Shown here: positions 12,201 through 21,200 of the stretch, piece by piece
Numbering within the stretch: the stretch's first letter is position 1
Layout: each line of letters starts with the position of its first letter
Assembly: GCA_008931825.1 (NCBI GenBank)
Contig: QXVZ01006670.1
Span: 1 to 23,034 of the forward strand
DNA length: 23,034 bases
Direction: 5' to 3'
Source of the DNA: Phallusia fumigata
Lineage: Eukaryota; Chordata; Ascidiacea; Phlebobranchia; Ascidiidae
Translations under genes and position numbers: made by a program
Notes under the pieces: model-generated
The model's database searches: none
The model's input: the letters and a program-made list of their open reading frames with translations, nothing else
What the model was told of the DNA's origin: nothing

Positions 12201-15200
12201 TTTTGTTGGTATACATTTTAAGAAATAACTTGCTAATGGATGATTGCAGAAAGAAAATATTTGAGCAAAATCATAAATGTTTTTTGTCTCTAATGTAGAG
12301 CAGGAGTTCTTAATTTGGCCTGCTAGTAAGATTTTGGTGTGTAATAAGTGAAGTTTGTTGTATTCATCAAAACTTTACGCTAAACTCCAGGTTTTAAAAG
12401 TTCTATTCTGAGTTTAGTTTTTTTCGCTTGGTGAAAAAAATCACAGCGACACAATTACAGTGGAACTATCACCGAGTTGGAAATAGCTGCACAACTTAAT
12501 AAACGCTTAATTAGAAGTGGAGTTAGTGAGTTTGATAAATAATAGCAAGGAAACATGACCAAAAATGTCCTCTGATCTAGAGAACATTAGGTCAAGAAAT
12601 TTCACCACTATCTAAGAAAATAAATCTTTATTAATGCTATTCTTTTTAGATTTGCCTGATGAATGTCGAACTTATTATGGGCCTCATTCTGACGCTTGTT
12701 TAAAAACACTTTGGGAAACAGTTGAATGCTTACCAGAGGGTAATAGATACCCAGACAACCTTTTCCTCACAGAAATAGCTGCTCTCCGCTCTACAAACTA
12801 CACGTACTTTCAACCATGAGTGTATTTGATCTTTTATTTTGTCATTCTCCAACTCGCAATCTTTGCAGAGCTCTGTTGAGTGAATTTGAAAACATCAGAA
12901 CGGAATCTGATGCGGGAGATTCAGTTGAACAAATGAACTGTTTTGGAATCGGTAATTTTTCAAATTTCTGCTTCTCAGTTTGGGCTCGGAATTTGGAGAA
13001 TACTTTCCTAATGCAGATTTGCCTCATACCTGTCCCAAATATTACGGTGTCCACACAAGAGAATGTATGAAGACTGTATGGGAGATGGTCGGCTGTACAC
13101 CAGAGGGACATGAGTTTCCTGACAAACTTCAAGCTTCTGAAGCGAATGTTTTATCAGTACTGACATACAGGTGAATATGTTGCAGTTTCTTAGCACTTTC
13201 TTCGTTCTGGATAACTATATTAGCCATGTAAAGTAAAAGATACAAAACCTCATTTGCATCCAAATGAAATTTTGAGGTAAAGATTAAAAAAAAGAAATTA
13301 AATGATTTTTTCTCAACTTTGGGTTGTAAATACCAACTTTTAATAACAGCTGCTCCCCTAAGCAGTAAAAAATGGAATTATATTTTTCTGGTTTTGAATT
13401 GCCAATATATCAGCAATGATTTTACAGGAAGCTGTTACAAACTTTTACTGCAATCAGAAACAATTCAGATAATGGGAGCTCAACTGATCAGCTAAACTGT
13501 TTTGGAGTTGGTAAGTTTTTTCTACCAGGTAGTTTGTGTAGATTCCAATTCAATGTTTTCTCAACAAAACTTTAAACTTTCACTGCCAACCCTAAATCAG
13601 AGGAATTGTTTAACTTTCATCTTGATTCCCAGGCATTGTCCTGCAACCCGGAATTGTGAAAAAACCCTAAGAACATATGCAATGGCCAATTGAAAATATT
13701 TGCTGGTCGGGGTAAAAGTATTAAGACGCAGTCTGTTTCCATGTCAACACAAGTGTTTGCAAACTCAGATGAACCAGCATCTAAAATATCTAAACATTAC
13801 ATTGATCAAAAAGTTAACCTAAAAAACAAATTTTGAAGAACAGTTTTAAAAGTTAGATATCCAATAAACGTTTACAAATTGGAGGCTATGTTACTTTATG
13901 ATGCAGTTGTTGGAAAAAGCGATGCAGTTGGGAAAATACACAAAAACTATTTGTGCAAGTGTTTGTGGACAGATGTCATAAACTCTGGAGTTGAACATGG
14001 CTCATCTGGACGTTTTTTTCTTTTGTTTTAAGGAAAGTTTTTGTTTTTTTGAAGATCTTCCTGATTCATGTCCAAAGTTTTATGGTGAACATACGATAGA
14101 GTGTTTGAAAACAGTTTGGGCAGAAGTTGGTTGTTTAGTCGATGGTACAGCGTATCCTGTAAAGCTTCCCACTTCGCTCATCGCCACGCTTTTTGCAACA
14201 AACTATACGTGAGATCAGAAACTAAATAAATGCATCTTGATGTTTTCTAACAACTTAATATTTCAGAACTTTGTTTAATTCATTTAACACGACCAGAGCT
14301 GAAGCTGATTTAGGAGATTCTTCTGAACAACTCAAATGTTTTGGAGTCGGTAAGTTATGTGATTTCTATGGATCTACAAAGTGGTTGGACTTTCGACACA
14401 CCTGCGATAAGAATTATGCTTATTGTCAAAGTTGGATTATTGACACAAACACAAAAAGAAATTTATTCGTGGAAATTTCACAAACCCTTAAAAAATTATA
14501 ATGATACACTAGGAAGTCGCGACGCACAGTTTGAGAACGATGGTTGCAGACTTTGTGTCCATGATGGATGTGAAGTATTTGAAAACTATGTCCAGCCATT
14601 TCTTTTGTGAATCAGACAGCGCAAATGAAACACATAATTAATTAAATTTAACACAAACAGCTGAATAATATTTTAATTTATTTTTTGTAGACTTGCCCGA
14701 CACATGTCCGACCTACTATGGCCCACATTCTGGGGAATGTTTGAAAACCATTTGGAAATCTGCTGGTTGTGTGCCAGAAGGAGATGAATATCCAGATAAA
14801 CTAACAATTTCTGAATTTACAGCACTGTCGAGAATAAACTACACGTGAGTGAGAGACAGCACAACGCAGTTTAAAAACATAACGTGTTATTTTGGGTGCC
14901 AGGGTAGCATTACGAACAGCTTCAATATGCCAAGTAACTATCTTTGTAAAAAAAAAACCTTGCTTAGTTTGATGATTTGTGGCGAACAAAAAACGTTTTA
15001 ACCATTTTGTACTTGTTTCTTTAAACAAAAAACAAATTATCGCAAATGTTATGAGGATTTTTACACTTTAAGGGTTGATTATCATTTATATAACAGCAAA
15101 GTTTTTTTTGTGCCTAATTGCTTACTTTTCTGTACATGTTTTTGTTTACAATGAAAGATCATTATTATGCCTGGCAGCAGCAGCTTTTTAGGTAATCGAC

Positions 15201-18200
15201 ACTATGATTAAATTTTCAGATGGGTTTCAAACGATATTAATGCCAAAAGAACAAATGCTGATTTAGGAGATTCTGCCGATCAACTTAACTGCTTTGGTGT
15301 TGGTAAGTTGAACTGGTATATCGGGGTTTTCTTTCTGCAAACTTTATATTCCATGCCAAATGAATAACATTATGATGGTTGTCGTTAGGTGCACTTGTAA
15401 TCCTCATTTCTAACTTAAACTTACAAGTGGCTGAGTTGCTGTTTTGTCATTGTAATAATCTATTACTTTATAATTTTTCACACATGAACAAAACTTTACA
15501 ATTTTTGTAATGGGATTGGTAGCCATTGGTAGTACTAGTACAGACACTTTTTATGCTAATGTACAAAATTGATTTTTTCTGTATTTTACAAATAGTTTGT
15601 CTCAAAAAATTGATGTTTGATTTGTTAATTTTGATCATGTTTCCAGACTTACCGGATCTCTGTAAAACCTTTTATGGAGTTCATACAACGCGTTGCTTGA
15701 ACGAAATTTGGACGATGGCTAAATGCATTCCGGAGGGGAGAAAATATCCCTCAAAACTTGCTTTATCAGAACTTACAGCTTTGTCATCGACAAACTTCTC
15801 GTAAATCCTGCTTTTCTTGTGAAAAAATTTGGTTGCTGAAAATAATTAATTGTCATTATTTCAGGGGTTTGTGGAAACAATTCCAAACTGTCAAGAATAA
15901 CTCAGATTACGGAGATTCTACAGCTCAGCTAGACTGTTTTGGAATAGGTGCAGTTTTGTTTATTTAGAATAACAAGAACTGTGTCAACATTGTTAACATT
16001 AAAAAGTTAACAGTTTCAAGTTCAAGTGGTTTTAAATGAAAAACAAATCATTACCTAAATGTAAAACACAGTGGTTAATCTCTATTTTCGAGTCATTGTC
16101 TCGTATCTTTCTAAATTGGTTTTATAATGATTTGCATTATTGGAATTCAATTTTTTCAGAGTGTTTAGTCCATTTATTTTTTGCAAAACTGTTGCATGTC
16201 ATTTCGTTGACAGTTTAGGTTAATTTAAGTGAAAGAAAATGATACATACACAAGTAAAAAAATATTTAATTTGCTGCTTATCGCATGTATTTTGTTTGGC
16301 TGCCTGTGTTTGCCGAACTTTCGAAAATCAGCATGACTTATTACATCTATTTGTATTTCAGATTTGCCAGATCCATGCAATACTTATTATGGCACTCATA
16401 CAATGAAATGTTTGAAAACTATTTGGGAGATAAGTGGATGCTTACCAGATGGACACGAGTTTCCAGAAAAGCTTTCTTTATTAGAAGTTACTAATCTGAG
16501 GATAACTAACTATTCGTAAGTAAATGTGTAAATCATAGTTTTAGAGTTTTAAAATTAACCTCCACTTTGTATTTAGAGGGGTTTTAAACATTTTTGAAGC
16601 AACAAAACGGAGCTCTGATATGGGTAATTCTGCAGACCAAATTAACTGTTTTGGAATCGGTGGGTAAAATAATGTGTTGGGTAAATATTATTGTGGCCTA
16701 AATGTTATTTTGTGCAGATTTTCCTCATACTTGTCCAAGGTATTATGGAATACATACAATGGATTGTTTAAAGACATTATGGGAGATGGTTGGATGTTTA
16801 CCAGAGGGACATGAGTTCCCTGAAAATCTTGGACTCTCTGAAATTTCAGCACTCGCATCGACCAACTACACGTAAATTCTGTGTTGTAAACTTGTTATTT
16901 CTGAAACTAGTTTCTTTATTTTTCTTGCTTTTAGTGCTTTGTTAAATCAATTCAAAACTACAAGAAATGAATCAGATCTTGGCAATTCCACAGAGCAACT
17001 GAATTGTTTCGGAATTGGTAAGCTTCTTCTTCTGCTATTAATTTCTTGGGAGGTTTTGTTAAAAGTCTTTGTTGTTTGTTCTCAGATTTTCCAGACCCTT
17101 GCACTAAGTATTACGGTCCTCAAACCGAAGGTTGTTTAAAAATAATTTGGAAGAATGTCGGATGTTTACCCGAAGGTCATGAATCTCCAGACAAACTATC
17201 CTACCTCGAAATTGCCGCTCTCGTTGTTAAAAATTACACGTAGGAAAGACTTTTTTTGCATTCAGCCATGAGTAAAGTTACTTTTTAAAAGTGAAAGACA
17301 TATTGATTTGTAATACATTCTTTCCTGATAATAAAATGCACACATGGTGGTGGTATTAAATTAAATTTTAAAGTTCACTCTGGTTAACATATCTTAATAT
17401 CATGAGAGTTACAGGTCTGTTTTGTGACTGTTTTGAATTTTTTTGTGCCTGCAAATGTCTTAGCTACCAAATCTCTTGTCATTATGCAATGTAAATGACT
17501 TTGTGCCAATTAATTGTAACATAAAACAGATGAATTACTGGTTTGATTCATATTTTAGAGATGTTCTCAGTATCATGAACACAACAAAACAAAATTCTGA
17601 TGGTGGTGACTCATCGGAACAGTTGAACTGTTTTGGGATTGGTTAGTAATTCTCATGTTGCACTAACCTGAATTGTGGTTTTAATTTGAGAACTTGCATT
17701 TCAAACTGTGCTTGCCTAATGCCCCTACACTGCAGGAGGTTTTTTAATAAACTGACTAGAATAAAGATTTTATTTAAAATACTGGATGTTGATTTTGTCT
17801 GTTATGTATTGTGAATATACCAGCTGTTGGGAAAAAACAAATGGTCCTAGTTTTATCACCAAATTTGCAACTGGACATTGGAAAGTTTTGTACTTACAGA
17901 TTTACCAGACAGTTGCCCGCGATTTTGGGGAGAACACACAATTGATTGTTTGAAAACTTTGTGGGACATGGTTGGATGTTTACCTGAGGGACATGAGTTT
18001 CCTGATAACCTCACATTAAGTCAAATTGATGTCTTGGCTTGGACAAACTATACGTAAGGAACCTTTGCTGTCGTGTATATGAACGTTTCTGCAACTTTGC
18101 TTAAAAAATGTGCTGTGCATGTTTAGAGCGTTATTGGCTGACTTCGAAAGCACAAGAACAAACTCAGACTCAAATGATGCTGATGAACAATTAAACTGCT

Positions 18201-21200
18201 TCGGAATTGGTACGAAATGTTAATTACATCACACTCAACTATTCGATACAGTGGCTTTCAACGTTTTTGGTCAGAGCCAAATAAGAAAGCTTAAGTTTGT
18301 AGAGAGCTGCATTAAAATGTTAATTTCCTACAACATCAATCTCTCATGAGATCACATCTGACCATTTTTATGTGTTGCTGGAAATTGACATTGATAATAG
18401 TAACAGAAAATTTAATGTTTATTTCTAGTGAAGAAAGGTTGGTCACATTAAAAGTTTGGTTGTTATTTTGACTTTTGTGTTAGATAAAGAGACAATAATT
18501 TTCACAACAGTTTGATGAAACATGCACGAGGATGGTTCAAAGTGCAGCTCTAAAAGCTATGCTTAAAATCACTGATTTAATCGCTAAATAGTCAGATTGT
18601 ATATAAAAGTGCAAACACCAGACTTTTACAGTTTAAGTCTCAAGAAAGCAAACCTGTTTTTTCCAATCTGTTTTTTTTTATTGTATTTTGTTGTTTTGAA
18701 GACTTCCCCGATCCTTGTCACAAATATTATGGAAGGCACTCCATTGACTGTTTAAAGACTATGTGGCAAAACGTTGGATGTTTGCCGGAGGGAGATGATT
18801 ATCCTGGGAAACTTTCACTGCCTGATTTTGTGACTTTGTCTGGAACCAATTATTCGTAAGAGTTTCAAAAAACATTTAGTTTTTACTTGAACTAATAAGG
18901 TGGTCAAACACAATGTCAACAAAAAAAACTTACTTCAATTCGGAAACCCATTCTTAACCTTTAGCGTTGTACGTGTCAATAAAAAAGACATTTCAAGCTT
19001 CCACACAATGTGCTGCACTGTCATTTTAGGGCTGTTTTAAACATTATGAACACAACCAGATCCGATTCAGATAAGGGCGAGGCAGCAGACCAGTTAAAGT
19101 GCTTCGGAGTTGGTAAGGTTTTATGTTATCTGTTAGATCGGACCTTGTTTGATGATTTTTTGTATCTTAAGATTTTCCTAAAACCTGTCCGAGATATTAT
19201 GGAAAACATGATTTGGATTGCTTGAAAACTGTATGGAGCAATGTTGGGTGTTTACCAGAGGGACATGAGTTTCCTGAAAACCTTACAACATCCCAAATAT
19301 CAATTTTGTCTTTGTCAAATTACACGTAAATGCATTTTAGAAACTAATTTCTTCATCAATTTTTTTCAAATAAATATTGAAAAACTTGTTTCAGGTATTT
19401 GTTAAATAAGTTCAACACAACAAGATCTAATTCCGATGCTGGTGATGCTGCAGATCAACTGAACTGTTTTGGAATTGGTGAATATGCAATAATTACAGTC
19501 TTCTGCAGCATTACGATAAAAATATTAAAAAAAAAACATTGTAGATTTTCCTGAGCCATGCCGAAAATATTACGGTCGTCATTCTGAGGGCTGTTTGAAA
19601 ACAATTTGGGAAAACGTTGGTTGCTTGCCAGGGGGACGAAAATATATCGACAAGCTTTCTTCGACGCAAGTGCTCCATCTTGCTGCAACAAACTATACGT
19701 AAGAACTGTCACATATTACCTGCTTTTGTGTTGGTCGAAGGTTAACTACTTTGCATTCCTTTTGGTAAATGCACCAAACAGTTGACAGTTGCAAAAGTAC
19801 GCAAGCCACATACTTAAAAAGCAGCTGGAATGGCAGAACTGCCATTGATCTGGTGCAAATTTAACCATTATATCACGAAAGTTTAGACAAAACTGTCGAC
19901 AATTTCATTGAAATANGCCACATACTTAAAAAGCAGCTGGAATGGCGGAACTGCCATTGATCTGGTGCGAATTTAACCATTATATCACGAAAGTTTAGAC
20001 AAAACTGTCGACAATTTCATTGAAATATAAAATCCCTCACTGAAATAGTTGCATGCCAGCATTGACCATTCCATTCTTGCAAAGTTTGTACACTTTGAAA
20101 TGCCAAGTATTTGAGGAAAAATTTATAAATAAAACTACTGTGGAAGGGCTGTTTATTTTAAAACTTCCAATGCTCAAGGCAAGAAAATTTTTTTTTTTTC
20201 AGAGCTGTTGAGAAAATATTTAACACCACAAGAGCGAATTCTGATTTGGGATATTCTGTGGAACAGCTGGACTGTTTTGGAATTGGTTAGTCTAATTCTT
20301 AGTGTTGCATCAAGTTGTTAATTAACTCAGATTTATTTCAATTCAGACCTTCCTGTACTTTGCCCACGCTTTTGGGGAAGACACACTGTGAATTGTATCA
20401 AGGCAATGTGGGACCTGGTTGGTTGTTTACCAGAAGGACACAAGTTTCCTGACAACCTCACTGCAGGTCGAATTTTCAACATGACTTGGACAGATTATAC
20501 GTAGGATTTTGCTTTAAATATGCTGCCTTTAGATCATAAATTTCCAACCATCAATTTCAGGTCCTTGTTGAACGAGTTTACTGCAATAAGAGAAAGTTCT
20601 GATCTTGGCAATTCCACAGATCAACTAAATTGTTTTGGAATAGGTAATGCATTCATCTCTCTTAACTTATTTGTAAAACACTAATTTTTTTCACAAGGAC
20701 TAAACATTGAGTAGTTAAACAAAAATCAAAATCCTTAATGTGAGTAAGTCAGAACATTCACAACCTTTTAGATTTTCCTGATACTTGTCCAAGATTTTAT
20801 GGAGAACAAGACATGGATTGTTTGAAAACTGTGTGGAGAAATGTTGGGTGTTTACCGGAGGGAAGAGAATTTCCACCGAAACTTCACCCTGACATTATAT
20901 ACAGGCTGGCACAAACAAACTACACGTTAGTACAACACTTTGTTTATTAGTTGTTTTAAACCAATGTAAACCTTGTTAATGTTTCTGCAGAGAATTGGTA
21001 AAAGAATTCAACATTACAAAAACAAACTCGGACTTGAACATCGCCAGAGAGCAATTAAATTGTTTTGGAATTGGTATGACTTTTTACTTTATTCATTTAG
21101 AATCTATTGTACCCGTTTCTGTTTGTTTCACTTTTAATTCAGATGCAAGTTACAAACTTGTCAGTACATCAGATCCCTGTGTACAATATTGACAGATTTT

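Noticed and set aside
12301-12391. CAGGAGTTCTTAATTTGG with a weak inverted partner near CTCCAG
   Set aside because: The flanking 8-mers do not match and the inverted match is only about 7 of 10.
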